64,000 nt of DNA from Conchocele bisecta (Eukaryota; Mollusca; Bivalvia; Lucinida; Thyasiridae): positions 58,601,530-58,665,529 of the forward strand of contig CM055279.1 of assembly GCA_029237695.1 (NCBI GenBank), given 5' to 3'. Made by a program: the position numbers and the translations under genes. The number at the start of each line of letters is the position of its first letter. Positions within the stretch are counted from its first letter, which is position 1. Positions 47,622-59,268 of the stretch are shown piece after piece. A model generated the notes under the pieces. That model made no database searches. It was not told the DNA's origin and saw nothing but the letters and a program-made list of their open reading frames with translations.

Positions 47622-50600
47622 TAGCTTCTTCACATTGATGGATATCTGCCAGTGTAATTCTTCACATTGATGGATATCTGCCAGTGTAATTCTTCACATT
47701 GATGGATATCTACCAGTGTAATTCTTCACATTGATGGATATCTGCCAGTGTAATTCTTCACATTGATGGATGATATCTGCCACCGTGTAATTCTCACATG
47801 ATGGATATCTACCAAGTGTAATTCTTCACATTGATGCATATCTACCAGGGTAATTCTTCACATTGATGGATATCTGCCAGTGTAATTCATCACATTGATG
47901 GATATCTGCCAGTGTAATTCTTCACATTGATGGATATCTACCAGTGTAATTCTTCACATAGATGGATATCTGCCAGTGTAATTCATCACATTGATGGATA
48001 TCTACCAGTGTAATTCTTCACATTGATGGATATCTGCCAGTGTAATTCTTCACATTGATGGATGATATCTGCCATTTTAATTCTTCACATTGATGGATAT
48101 CTACCAGTGTAATTCTTCACATTGATGCATATCTACCAGTGTAATTCTTCACATTGATGGATATCTGCCAGTGTAATTCTTCACATTGATGGCTATCTAC
48201 CAGTAATTCTTCACATTGATGGATATCTAATATCTACCAGTGTAATTCTTCACATTGATGGATATCTACCAGTGTAATTCTTCACATTGATGGATATCTA
48301 ATATCTACCAGTGTAATTCTTCACATAGATGGATATCTACCAGTGTAATTCTTCACATTGATGGATGATATCTGCCAGTGTAATTCTTCACATTGATGGA
48401 TGATATCTGCCAGTGTAATTCTTCACATTGATGGATATCTGCCAGTGTAATTCTTCACATTGATGGATATCTACCAGTGTAATTCTTCACATTGATGGAT
48501 ATCTACCAGTGTAATTCTTCACATTGATGGATGATATCTGCTAGTGTAATTCTTCACATTGATGGATATCTGCCAGTGTAATTCTTCACATTGATGGATA
48601 TCTACCAGTGTAATTCTTCACATTGATGGATATCTACCAGTGTAATTCTTCACATTGATGGATATCTGCCAGTGTAATTCTTCACATTGATGGATATCTT
48701 ATCTGCCAGTGTAATTCTTCACATTGATGGCTATCTGCCAGTGTAATTCTTTGCATTGATGGATATACAGTGTAATTCTTACATTGATGATAATTACCAG
48801 TGTAATTTCTTCACATTGAGGATATCTACCAGTGTATTCTTCACATGTGGATATCTACCAGTGTAATTCTTACATTGATGCATGATATCTGCCAGTGTCC
48901 TCACATTGATGGATCATACCAGTGTAATTCTTCACATGATGGATATCTACCAGTGATTCTTTTTTCCCCCCCCCACATTAGGTATCTGCCAGTGTTTAAT
49001 TCTTCACATGATGGATATGCCATTGTAATTCTTCACGTTGTCATATCTACCAGTGAATTCTTCACATTGATGGATATCTCCAGTGTAATTCTTCACATGA
49101 TGGATATCCTGCAGTGTAATTCTTCACATTGAGGATATCTGCCAGTGTAATTCTTCACATTGATGGTATCTACAGTGTAATTCTTTCACATTGATGCTAT
49201 CTACCAGTGTAATTCTCACCATTGATGGATCTACAGTGTAATTTCTTCATTGATGGATATCTGCCAGTGTAATTCTTCACATTGAGCATATCTACCAGTG
49301 TAATTCTTCATTGATGGATATCCTACCAGTGTAATTCTTCACTTGATGATGATATCTGCCAGTGTAATTCTTCACCATTGATGGATATCTACCAGTGTAA
49401 TTCTTCATTGATGGCATCTAATATCTTACCAGTGTTAATTCTTCACATTGAATGCATATCTACCAGTGTAATTCTTCACATTGATGGATATCTACCAGTG
49501 TAATTCTTCACATTGATGGATATCTGCCAGTGTAATTCTTCACATTGATGCATATCTACCAGTGTAATTCTTCACATTGATGGATATCTACCAGTGTAAT
49601 TCTTCACATTGATGGATGATATCTGCCAGTGTAATTCTTCACATTGATGGATATCTACCAGTGTAATTCTTCACATTGATGCATATCTAATATCTACCAG
49701 TGTAATTCTTCACATTGATGCATATCTACCAGTGTAATTCTTCACATTGATGGATATCTACCAGTGTAATTCTTCACATTGATGGATATCTGCCAGTGTA
49801 ATTCTTCACATTGATGCATATCTACCAGTGTAATTCACATTGATGGTATTCCAGTGTAATTCTTCACATTGATGTAAGAGATCTTACAGTGTAATCTTCC
49901 ACAGTGATGAATTGATATCTGCCAGTGTAATTCTTCACATTGATGGATATCTGATATCTTACAGTGGTAATCTCCATTGTAATGCCATCTCTTTATATAC
50001 TACCCAGTGTAATTCTTTCACTTGATTGGATATCTACCAGTGTATTCTTCACATTGTGGATATCTGCCGTGTAATTCACATTGATGGATATCTTGCCAGT
50101 GTAATTCTTCACATTGATGGATATGCTTTTTACCAGTGGTTGAATTCTTCACATTGATGATATCTGGCCAGTGTAATTCTTCACATTGATGGATATCTAC
50201 CAGTGTAATTCTTCCATTGATTGATATCTGCCATATTCTACAGTGGTATTCTTCCAACATTGATGATATTACCAGTGTAATTCTTTCACATTGATGGATA
50301 TCTGCCAGTGTAATTCTTCACATTGATGGATATCTCCGTGAAGTGGTATTCTTCACATTGATGGATATCCTAACCAGTGTCATCACCATTGAATTGGATG
50401 ATATACCTGCAGTGATAATTCTCACATTGATGGCATAATCTACCAGTGTATTCTTCACATTGATGGATATCTAACCAGTGTAATTCTTCACATTGTTGGA
50501 TATCTGCCAGTGTATATTCTTCACATTGATGATTATCAGTGTATCTTCCAGTGATAATTCTTCAACATTGATGCATATCTACCGTGTAATCTCACAGTGT

Positions 50601-51030
50601 ATTCTCACATTACTTGCATTGATGATGGATATCTGCCAGTGATAATTCTTCACATTGATGGATATCTACCAGTGTAATTCTTCACATTGATGGATATCTA
50701 CCAGTGTAATTCTTCACATTGATGGATATCTGCCAGTGTAATTCTTCACATTGATGGATATCTGCCAGTGTAATTCTTCACATTGATGGATATCTGCCAG
50801 TGTAATTCTTCACATTGATGGATATCTGCCAGTGTAATTCTTCACATTGATGGATTACCATGTAATTCTTCATGATGGATATTCCAGTAATTCTTCATTG
50901 ATGGTCGCCAGTAATTCTTCATTGTGGTATCTGCCAGTGTAATTCTTACATTGATATACTGCCGTGAATTCTTCACATTGATGGATATCTGCCAGTGTAA
51001 TTCTTCACATTGATGGATATCTACCAGTGT
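47622..51030. repeat. 32-bp minisatellite
   Basis: About 100 copies of a 32-bp unit containing CACATTGATGGATATCTGCC and AGTGTAATTCTT, with CTACC and GATGATATC variants. About 48,755-50,600 and 50,850-50,960 have many indels, plus a T/C run near 48960; the flanks are clean. Both edges grade into a dispersed repeat with the same core. Confidence 0.96.
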
Positions 51031-51540
51031 AATTTGGCTGACCATGATCTTGGTGACCTTCACCTTTGTGTCAACAATTTTGGACATATTTCCATATGTT
51101 GATTATCTCCTGATCCGTTAGTCATATCATTATCAAACTTCATAAACAGTTTCTTCACATTGATAGCTATCCATCCAGTGTCATTCCAGTGACATTGACC
51201 ATCACCTTTGTGACCTTGACTTTCGTGTCAATAATTTTAGATGTACGTCCAAATGTTGAATATCTCCTGGTCTGTTAGTCTGAATTGGATCATTACCAAA
51301 CTTCACCAATAGCTTCCTCACTTTGATGGCTATCCACCAAGTGTCATTTGTGTGACATTGACCTTGGTAAACGTGACCTTCGTATCTATAATTTTGGACT
51401 TCCTCATATCGTGACCTTGGTGACCTTGACCTTTATGGCGATTGCCTTTTTCAGTGTGTGAGACACTTCCCTGTGATCTCCTTGTACTATCAAAGTTGTA
51501 GGTGGGGCATCCGTGTTCTATGAACACCTTTTCTAGTTAT
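51031..51540. repeat. Dispersed repeat flanking the 32-bp array
   Basis: Three diverged units of about 130-150 bp with CTTCACATTGATAGCTATCC, CAGTGTCATT and GTGACCTTGAC. It belongs to the same family as 45330-45550. Non-coding. Confidence 0.75.
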
Positions 51541-51552
51541 GAAAGTTTTTCA

Positions 51553-51660
51553 GGGCCTGGTTGCTCAAAACCTCGGATAGCTTAACAGACTGTTAAATCC
51601 TTAACAGTGTTCAGGATTTTACAGGCTGTTAAGCTAACATAGGTTTTGAGTAACCGGACG
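51553..51660. mobile_element. Foldback MITE, GGGCCCGGTTGCTCAAAAC family, copy 2
   Basis: Short copy: GGGCCTGGTTGCTCAAAACC at the left, GGTTTTGAGTAACCGGAC at the right, with a single central palindrome. Confidence 0.85.
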
Positions 51661-51743
51661 CAGTTTGATTGTTCAATCCCTGAAATCGTCTGAAACAATG
51701 ATGGCAAGCCTGACAGGAGAAATGTAACAATGGTACACTTCAA

Positions 51744-51986
51744 GGGCCCGTTTCTCGAAACTTTGTACGACTAAAATGTTCGTAAGTGTAAATTTAGGAT
51801 CGTCTGTACATTTCAATTGATGGATTGATATGTATTGAGCATAGGCTGCATAGCAGCCTATGCTCAATACATGTAAATCCAATAATTCTTTACAAGAAAA
51901 CATCGTTAATGTAAAAGTTACAGACATAATCATAATTTTGCACTTACAATCTTTTTATTCATACAAAGTTTAGTGAAACGGGCCCC
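51744..51986. mobile_element. Palindromic MITE, GGGGCCGTTTCACTAAAC family, copy 4
   Basis: Ends GGGCCCGTTTCTCGAAAC and GTTTAGTGAAACGGGCCCC, with central palindrome AGGCTGCATAGCAGCCT. It is closest in layout to copy 1. Confidence 0.87.
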
Positions 51987-52082
51987 AGTTTTGTTTCCAG
52001 TGTGCAAATTTGTTATTTACACTTTGAAATCATTGCTGGCCAAGATGACCAAATTGATAAGGAAAATGGCTGTTTGTGTAGA

Positions 52083-52140
52083 TCAGATCAGCCTGTGCAT
52101 TCACGCAGTCTGATCATGATCTGCACTGTTCACCATTCCA
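52083..52140. repeat. GATCAGCCTGTGCAT dispersed block
   Basis: Shares CAGTCTGATCATGATCTGC with 54017-54040 and related text at 28785-28830. Confidence 0.7.
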
Positions 52141-52223
52141 TAAATGAAATCATTGTTGGACAAGATGCCAACTTGATAAAAGGTACATGACCATTAGCAT
52201 GTCTGGTACCCGGTCTGTTACAG

Positions 52224-52322
52224 CTGCTGCGGTGCCACTGTGCCGACCTGCTCATCTCCATCCTCGTGATGCTCCACGACCGGGGAACCATGCCACTGGA
52301 CCTTGCGATCTCCCTCCTACAG
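52224..52322 (+). CDS. HPS3: HPS3 exon g
   Basis: Acceptor TCTGTTACAG, donor GTACAC, 99 nt, phase 0 to 0. It encodes LLRCHCADLLISILVMLHDR then GTMPLDLAISLLQ, corresponding to a vertebrate segment with [21 protein letters not shown]. Markedly richer in GC than its intron. Confidence 0.88.
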
Positions 52323-52849
52323 GTACACACCCACTCCCACTGTCCACTGTCCACTGTCCACTGTCCACTATCCACTCGCACCGCCCACCCCTTCCAGCCA
52401 CCACCCACTCACATTATGGAGCTGTCTGAGTAAATACATGGGATTGGTCTTATATTAGTGATGTGGTGATCATGGTGAGGGTGCCTGGCATCAGATCAGG
52501 AGCTTATTGATTCGGTGTTGTCCGGCTATTATGCATCACTGTCTACATTGTTGTTACTGTGCTTGTCTCTGTTGTTAACCCACTGAAGTCTATGGATACC
52601 ATGTAAATTATATACAGTTATATTTTGTTACCACAAATGGTTCATTTCACATATTAGTGGTCACAACATGTATACTTTCGAACAGAAATACAAACAGAAA
52701 AAAAATCTCTAAATGTTCATACGACATGTACTGTAATTGTATCATGCCTATGGGTTAAATTGGTCACTGGTGTCAATGAGTAAATAAATGAACAAATCAT
52801 ATAGCAATAATTTTAACTTAGCCAGCCACATCTGGGTACATGACAGGAC
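52323..52849. other. HPS3: HPS3 intron, no gene seen
   Basis: Starts with a small run of CCACTGT copies at 52337-52372. The rest is unremarkable. Confidence 0.6.
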
Positions 52850-52985
52850 TTCAAATGGGTCGTGGATTTGCTACAGCATGATAGAGGGTCACATGAGGAA
52901 TGCATGTATGAAATATCAAGGTGTTCCATGAAAAGAAACAGTAGTTATAAGCCATTTACCCCAACGTTAAGTTTGTGGTCGCCAA
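52850..52985 (-). repeat. Reversed copy of the ~180-bp dispersed unit
   Basis: Reverse complement of the 33200-34160 subfamily: GATTTGCTACAGCATGATAG, GCATGTATGAAATATCAAG and CATTTACCCCAACGTTAAG. Confidence 0.8.
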
Positions 52986-53212
52986 CGACGCTGCTGCCGC
53001 CACCGCCTGGGGTATGTCATTAGCTCTTTCTGCACTTCGTTCAGGCGAGCTAAAAATGGTGCTTACTGTAGTTGTGGCCTGTCTAGCTTCAGATGTTACT
53101 ACCACACCTCTGCAGTCTGATATGCATAAATCTAATGTTCCTTAGGAGTATGACGGGCATGTCACTGACTGAATGGTGAACACTGCAGGTCCTGATCTGA
53201 CTGCACGCATAG

Positions 53213-53522
53213 CCAGTAGCCTATTTCATCAACATTGCAAAGTATACTTTACTAGCAAAGTATACTTTGAGGGAGTAATCATTTATTTTTCCTGAAATGC
53301 ATTATTTCATATAGAACTAACAAATGCATATATTTCATGATTAAAAGTATGCAGAATTATTATACTGAATTTATTACATTATCACAGCCAAATTGGCTGT
53401 GATAATGTAATAAATTCAGTATAATAAAAATAATAAATTTATCATAAAATTGAAAATTTCTCCCTCAAAGTATACTTTGCTAGTAAAGTATACTTTGCAA
53501 TGTTGATGAAATAGGCTACTGG
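53213..53522. mobile_element. Palindromic MITE, CCAGTAGCCTATTTCATC family, copy 2
   Basis: Same termini and internal blocks as 27069-27381 but in the opposite orientation, shown by the asymmetric ATGATTAAAAGTATGCAGAA segment. Both copies start CCAGTAGCC and end GGCTACTGG. Confidence 0.9.
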
Positions 53523-53722
53523 TCAGGGTCTACACTCGTCCCAAAGACCATTACTTTCATTTCTCCAGTCATAGCCACATACAAACATACATACATAGAA
53601 CAGAATAGTCAACTAGACATTATGTTTGCAATACATGGATATGCCCCAGTGGCATACTGGACTCTCACTGGAGAAACTCTTACAAACGTTTTGACTTTTC
53701 AACATAAATGTATATGGACGGA

Positions 53723-53795
53723 CTGCAATGGTAGAACAAATTTACAAACACATGTAAATTCTAACTCGTCTGTCTGGCGTCTAACGGCGGAATGC
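53723..53795 (+). repeat. 73-bp direct repeat, left copy
   Basis: CTGCAATGGTAGAACAAATT through GGCGGAATGC, repeated at 54593-54665 with two mismatches. Confidence 0.93.
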
Positions 53796-54592
53796 CTTAT
53801 TTCACAAATAGTGTTGATTTATATTCAGGTAAGGTATGCATTCATGAACAATATAACCGTAGTTGTACAATTCATGAATGGCCGACACAGACTACGCCTT
53901 TAAATACAAGGTTAAATATAATAATCGTTCAGCCGCCAATAATAATAACGCCGGCCGACAAAATAGACCTTATGACGTGTGCGACCAACGTAGTATCAGA
54001 TCAGCCTGCGTATTCGTGCAGTCTGATCATGATCTGCGTTGGTCAATATTTAACTGATATTATATCGTGCATGTGTTTAATCTCTGCCCGCATAATACTA
54101 TATAATTATGTGGGAATGCACATTATGATCAGGATCTACACTGCAGACGTATGTCACAAAGGTGTATTTATCAGCCGAGGACTACCTGTAATAACCATGA
54201 GATACAAGTATTTACAATTCGCTAGTGGTATGTTCAAGTTATGGTCAGGTAGAATCGTCTCAAGGAGAGGATTCTATATGGCACTGTACTTGACCAGGCC
54301 GGGGAATAAATATGGGCACGCATGTAACGGGTAAATATACTCACAGGATGTACCGCCGCTATTAGTACAAATACTAACTGCTAATACTGACTAATATTAT
54401 TCTCTCATGAACGGGGGTGTCTTCATGCACAATGTCAGTGTGTGACAACAGACGGGCCCGCGGCCGGCAAAGAATAAATGAACACATCATTTACTTTGTC
54501 GTACGCAATCATTACGTCAATGCAAGGGAATACATTATGTAGAGTAATACATGAAACATGTTCATAAAATAGCAAAATACAGAAGTAGTTAC
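53796..54592. other. Segment between 73-bp direct repeats
   Basis: About 0.8 kb bounded by the direct repeats. A 180-codon open frame (53792-54334) runs through it but includes the dispersed GATCAGCCTGCGTATTCGTG block, so I do not call a gene. It may be a small element bounded by long direct repeats or a local duplication. Confidence 0.55.
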
Positions 54593-54665
54593 CTGCAATG
54601 GTAGAACAAATTTACAAACACATGTAAATTCTAACTCGTCTGTCTGGTGTCTAACAGCGGAATGC
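54593..54665 (+). repeat. 73-bp direct repeat, right copy
   Basis: Matches 53723-53795 except GGTGTCTAACAGC for GGCGTCTAACGGC. It is followed by an unrelated palindrome-like GCGATCTCATAGATCGC at 54669-54685. Confidence 0.93.
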
Positions 54666-55010
54666 GTCGCGATCTCATAGATCGCGCCCGAAATTCAAAT
54701 CCGAACGAGATTCTACGAGACGTCAGTCAGAACAATAAAATTGCCCCAGGCACCACATATGGCCCTAAATAGCGAAAAGTAAACAGTGCAAATACTATTA
54801 TGTGCTTATAATATATATATGGGATATAGAATAGGTGAGGTATAGAATATTATGAGATTAGTATGGGAGCTATAGGTCTATATTGGATATTATCGGGTAT
54901 GTTTGGAGAGTGTTTTTGGGTTGGGAGAAGTAAATATCGCATGGTCTAAAACAATTAAACAACTCTGGTTACATAAGCATAAAAAAAAAATGTCAGAGAA
55001 GTGCATGCTA
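54666..55010. other. HPS3: Intronic DNA, no gene seen
   Basis: AT-rich with purine/TATA-like simple patterns at 54810-54900. No coding evidence. Confidence 0.55.
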
Positions 55011-55019
55011 AAAACATGA

Positions 55020-55720
55020 AAAAGTTCAAGGTTGAAGAAACTGTTTGACATGTGAAGATAAAAAAGGTCAAGGTCATATTAATGGCATCATGCGGGTGTT
55101 CCGAATGATCACATATATCAAGTATCCATATATTGAAGCAATCCGTCAAGTAATATTAACGTTATACCATGATGAAGAAGCTTGTGCAAACGTTTTGACA
55201 AAAAAGTATGGCTAGGTAAGTGTTTCTACAAAACTGTGAAGGTAAAAAAGGTCAAGGTCATGTTAATGGTGGCATGAGTATGTTCCAAATGCTGACATGT
55301 ATCAAGTGTCCAAATATTGAAGCAATCCGTCAAGTAATATTAAAGTTATACCATGATGACGAAGCGTGTACAAACTTTTTGACATTTCGGACGACGAAGA
55401 CGCAGACGATGACAACGACAAGGGAAAACGTGCGACTATAGTCGCACCATCTACTAAAGCTGGCGAGACAAAAACATGGATATGCCCCCTTGGCATACTT
55501 TACTGTGAAAATGGCGAAGTGTTTCAGCGACCTTTTGACGGTAAAAAAAGGGTTAATGGTGGCATGAGTGTGTATCAAAGCAATCCTTCACGTAATATTG
55601 AAAATATTACATGTTGGACAAACTCTTACAAACTTTTCGACGCAACAAAATGTGTAAGTGTTTCAGCGACATTTTGAAGGTGACAAATGTCAAAATCGTG
55701 TTAATGGTGGTGCGAGTGTG
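55020..55720 (-). repeat. Tandem copies of a ~180-bp dispersed repeat
   Basis: TTGAAGCAATCCGTCAAGTA occurs at about 55133 and 55317, with AAAAAGGTCAAGGTCATRTT upstream of each and diverged copies after 55560. Reverse orientation of the 31440-31760 copies. An acidic frame (ISDDEDADDDNDKG) crosses it and is probably fortuitous. Confidence 0.75.
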
Positions 55721-56239
55721 TGACAAATATTTAGGTGTCACAACAGAAAAATAAACATTACGGCAACTGTCTTAGCCAATGTTAAATAGCCCATACTAAT
55801 AAATTGCTGCGGTACAATGTGAACTTATGGCGGCCATCTTAGAATTTGGTAAACTAGGCATTTATCCAAGTATGTGTTACATTTGTTTTACTGTGTCAAT
55901 ATAATACTGTTTACTTGTTTTAAATGATTTATGTCATCAAATAGATAACACAATGTAAATTGTTGAGAAATCGTGATATTTGGCGGCCATCTTGGATTTT
56001 GGTACACAAAACAGTTAGCCAAGTATGTTTTGCTATTGTCATGGCCATGAGCACGTATGAACGTACGTAAATATGTTTTGAAATGTTAAATGGTGATATA
56101 TTAGTGACACGGTGGCAAATTAACGGAGATTGTGATTGTTGGCGGCCATTTTGGATTTATATACATAATTTATCAAGTAAAACATATTTATTGAAGTAGC
56201 ATAAACTTTTATTTCACTTATAAAATATAATCAGAAATA
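55721..56239. other. HPS3: Intronic DNA with three GGCGGCCAT...TGGAATTTGG-like blocks
   Basis: GGCGGCCATCTTAGAATTTG, GGCGGCCATCTTGGATTTTG and GGCGGCCATTTTGGATTTAT at about 55829, 55982 and 56141 mark a diverged tandem repeat with a period of about 155 bp. No gene. Confidence 0.7.
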
Positions 56240-56870
56240 TATTCAGAGTGCCTTGATATTTCATACATGCATTCACCTGATGATCCTCTATCATGCTGTA
56301 ACAAATCCATGACCCACCACCTACCCCTTACCCCAAGGTCAAGGTCACAAACTTAGTGTGTCCACTGACGTAAATGTGTTGTAACTTCTGTTTCTCTTCA
56401 TGGAACACCTTGATCTTTCATACATGCATTCCTCAGATGACCCTCTATCATGCTATAGCAATCCACGACCCACCGCCCACCCAACAATGTCATAAACTTA
56501 GTGTGTTCATAAACTTTCAGATAAATTTCTTATAATTTGTGTTTCTTTGCAGGGAGTGCCTTGATATTTCATACATGCATCAATCCACCGCCTATCCCTG
56601 ACAAGGTCAAGGTGCGTTCATAAACTTAGTGTGTTCATAAACTTAACGTTGTGGTCAATTTCTTATAATTTATGTTTCATTACAGTGAGTACCTAAAATG
56701 ATGCTATATCATGCTATAACAAATCCACAACCCACTGTCAACCCCTGGCCCCAATGACAAAGTCAGTTTAGTTTGTTCAAATGTTATGGGTGGAAATGTT
56801 AATGGTAATGTTAGTCTCACCTTTGTGTCAAGGCTGCCATTAGGCGAGTGTCGTCTTCTGACAACTCTGT
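56240..56870 (+). repeat. Tandem ~180-bp dispersed repeat, GCATTCATCTGATGA subfamily
   Basis: About four degenerate copies with CTTGATATTTCATACATGC and CATGACCCACC text. Same subfamily as 33200-34160. Confidence 0.8.
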
Positions 56871-57069
56871 TATAGTCATGGTCACGTATAATATCAGGTA
56901 GCTTGTTGTGCATTGACTGAATACACGCTGTCTTATAACAATAGTCGTAACAATGCCACATTAACTAGATACTAATGTAGGAATTGCTTGGCGAGCCTCG
57001 GAATTCATATACATTTCCTAGCCTTGCCTGATAAACTTGATATGAATAGAGCCTATCCTCTATACGCAG

Positions 57070-57139
57070 GGGCCATCAGGCATGACGGAGCTGCACAGAA
57101 ATACTCACATCCGCAGCTATCTGGAGGCCATTGTTGATG
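57070..57139 (+). CDS. HPS3: HPS3 exon h
   Basis: Acceptor TATACGCAG, donor GTGAGT, 70 nt. It encodes GPSGMTELHRNTHIRSYLEA then IVD, and ends one base into the next codon (phase 1). The segment corresponds to vertebrate PQLLVDFWEAQL. Confidence 0.84.
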
Positions 57140-57237
57140 GTGAGTAATACTCCATACATCCATCCAAGACCAACCCACAAAAGAACAATCCCACCCACCC
57201 AAAACAGGCCTACCACTGCACCCATCCATCCATTTTT

Positions 57238-57912
57238 ATTATGCCACCGAATGGTGAGGGGGGCATATAGTGTTTCCGGCGTCTGTACGTACCGTCCATC
57301 CGTCCGTCCAGAAACTTTAATGCTCGAGTAAATGTCTTATAATTTCTGTTTCCTTACACGGATCTGCTTGATATTTCACATACACATTGCTCTTTAGAAT
57401 GATCCTATACTGCCCTGTGACAAATTCATGATCGTCCCACTCCAGGGTCAAGGTCACATACTTAGTGCGTTCGAAACCTTAACGCTCTGGTAAATGTTGT
57501 ATAATGATTGTTTCCTTGATTGGATCTGCCACCCTGTGACAAATGCACAATTGTCCTGCCCCTGCTAAGGCCAGGATCAAGGTCACATACTTCGAAACCT
57601 TAACACTCGGGTAAATGTATTATAATTTCTGTTTCCTTGCATGGATCTGTTTGATATTTGACACACGCATTGCTCTAATGGTCCGCTACCACACTGCGAC
57701 ACATACTTGGTGCGTTTGAAACCTTAACGCTCAGGTAAATGTCTTGTAATTTATGTTTCCCTGCACAGGTATTTTTGATATTTCACACACGCATTGCTCT
57801 GATGGTCTGCTTTCATGTTACAAATCCACCCTTTTCTGGCCCTCTGTGTTTTCAAATGTGCTTCGTTTTCTTTGGCTGCTGGCATTCGTGTGACGACAGG
57901 CCACATTTCTAG
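57238..57912 (+). mobile_element. Dispersed element with ~165-bp internal repeats
   Basis: Begins ATTATGCCACCGAATGGTGA and GGGGCATATAGTG, has four CCTTAACGCTC...GTAAATG units, and ends GGCATTCGTGTGACGACAGG plus CCACATTTCTAGTT. It appears to be a complete copy of the family whose arrays are seen at 32250-33200. Non-coding. A Helitron-related class is possible, but nothing here proves it. Confidence 0.7.
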
Positions 57913-58206
57913 TTCAATTTTCTTTTCAGTGATTTACATCAGATTTGATTGATTAGCCTTGACGTCATAAAGTTTGTTTCTTTTACCACTTTGATCACCT
58001 TTTATTTTTCATACGCTGTTAATATTTGTTTCTGTATGTTCTTTGTTTGCATTACATATTTACACCACATTCACATTGTTCTATATGTTCTTCACAAACA
58101 TTGTTTCACATATGGTATTTGTAGCCAGTCTAGTTCTCGTCTATTTGCATGCTCCTGTAGTTTGATAACAAAATTGAAGCCTCAACGTATAGTTGTCTAC
58201 TTCCAG

Positions 58207-58241
58207 ATGAGAGCAGGAAATTTGTCTTTGAGGAAGCAGTG
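58207..58241 (+). CDS. HPS3: HPS3 exon i
   Basis: A 35-nt exon: acceptor CTACTTCCAG, donor GTGAGT. It completes Asp and reads ESRKFVFEEAV, ending in phase 0. Its identification rests on phase fit with both neighbours, good splice sites and position in the HPS3 alignment, since similarity over so few residues is weak. Confidence 0.72.
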
Positions 58242-58686
58242 GTGAGTTTGATTTGTGTTTTTATGGAAGATGACTGGTTTTTGTGTGAAAATCTATAGTT
58301 AGTATAGCTGTCCGTCTTGGCCCAATGTCCAAGCTACCAGTAAAATGACCTTTCAACAGGTTGCTCAATCACTTCCCCATTTTTTTAAGACATTTTTTTT
58401 GTTTTTAATTTATTTATTTTTTTATGTTTCAGTATGCCAGGCATACCCATATTTTACGAAAATAATGTCTACCGGTAGTTACTTTATGGAATAATTCCAG
58501 CACAAAAACATTTACACAATTCCCTAACATTTGATTGGTCCGTAGCAAGTCTCTGTCCAAAATTTATATCCCAGTAAACTCCCATACCGAACTACTTTCC
58601 GTAACCGTCAGGCGTAGTTAAAATAATTCTTAAAAAAAACGGAAAATAAACACATTTTCTTGATGAATTTATTTCAAATGCTGGAA

Positions 58687-58851
58687 TTATAAGGAATGAA
58701 TGGCCTTTTTGTGGAATTTATCGGGGATATAAACTTGGAAAAGTCGCGGGAATACTGGACGAGGCCTTCCGGCCTTCGTCCAGTATTCCCGCAACTTTTC
58801 CAAGTTTATACCCCGATAAATTCCACAAAAAGGCCATTCATTCCTATAATG
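58687..58851. mobile_element. Palindromic element of about 165 bp
   Basis: ATTATAAGGAATGAATGGCC at the left is mirrored by GGCCATTCATTCCTATAAT at the right, with a centre around GAGGCCTTCCGGCCTTCG. The arms match almost perfectly over about 75 bp. No second copy in the window. Confidence 0.85.
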
Positions 58852-59000
58852 AATATCTTTCTGTTTTGACCATAAACATACAATCATTGCATCACTATGA
58901 TACTTTGCTTTAAACTCAGAAATGCAGCCTTCAGATTCTTATTTTCTTGATCAGTTTTATAAATTTCCAGTTAATTAATGAAGAATGATAGTTGATTTAA

Positions 59001-59207
59001 CCCTTAGAATACGGGAAACGAAAATTGTCGTCTGCTGTTGTTTTATATATTGCCTTTTTTTCACAACAAAAACATAGTTTTACAGCACTTTAGAATCATT
59101 TCCATTGGAAATGATTCTCAAATGCTGTCAAACCACGTGTTTAATGCGAACAATGGAAACTGAAAGATAAACAGCAGACGACACAATTTAATTCAGCATT
59201 GTAAGGG
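59001..59207. mobile_element. Palindromic MITE, TTAA family, copy 2
   Basis: Flanked on both sides by TTAA (58997-59000 and 59208-59211). Ends CCCTTAGAATACG and CATTGTAAGGG, with sub-terminal inverted GTCGTCTGCTGTT and the shared ATCATTTCC(A/T)TTGGAAATGA centre. TTAA targets with CCC-starting ends are typical of piggyBac-type elements, so this is a likely piggyBac-derived MITE. Confidence 0.82.
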
Positions 59208-59268
59208 TTAATTAGTTACCATAAACAAATAAACATGTGGTCCTATAGAAATGCTATAACATAATTAA

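Noticed and set aside
47622..51030. CRISPR-like appearance of regular short repeats
   Set aside because: There are no unique spacers; units are contiguous copies, and the context is an animal intron.
53792..54334. A 180-codon open frame
   Set aside because: It runs through the dispersed GATCAGCCTGCG block and a 73-bp repeat edge, has no recognisable domain, and shows no splice or codon support.
55366..55677. An acidic frame with DDEDADDDNDKG
   Set aside because: It lies in a dispersed tandem repeat, and the acidic run comes from a GACGAY-rich stretch of that repeat.
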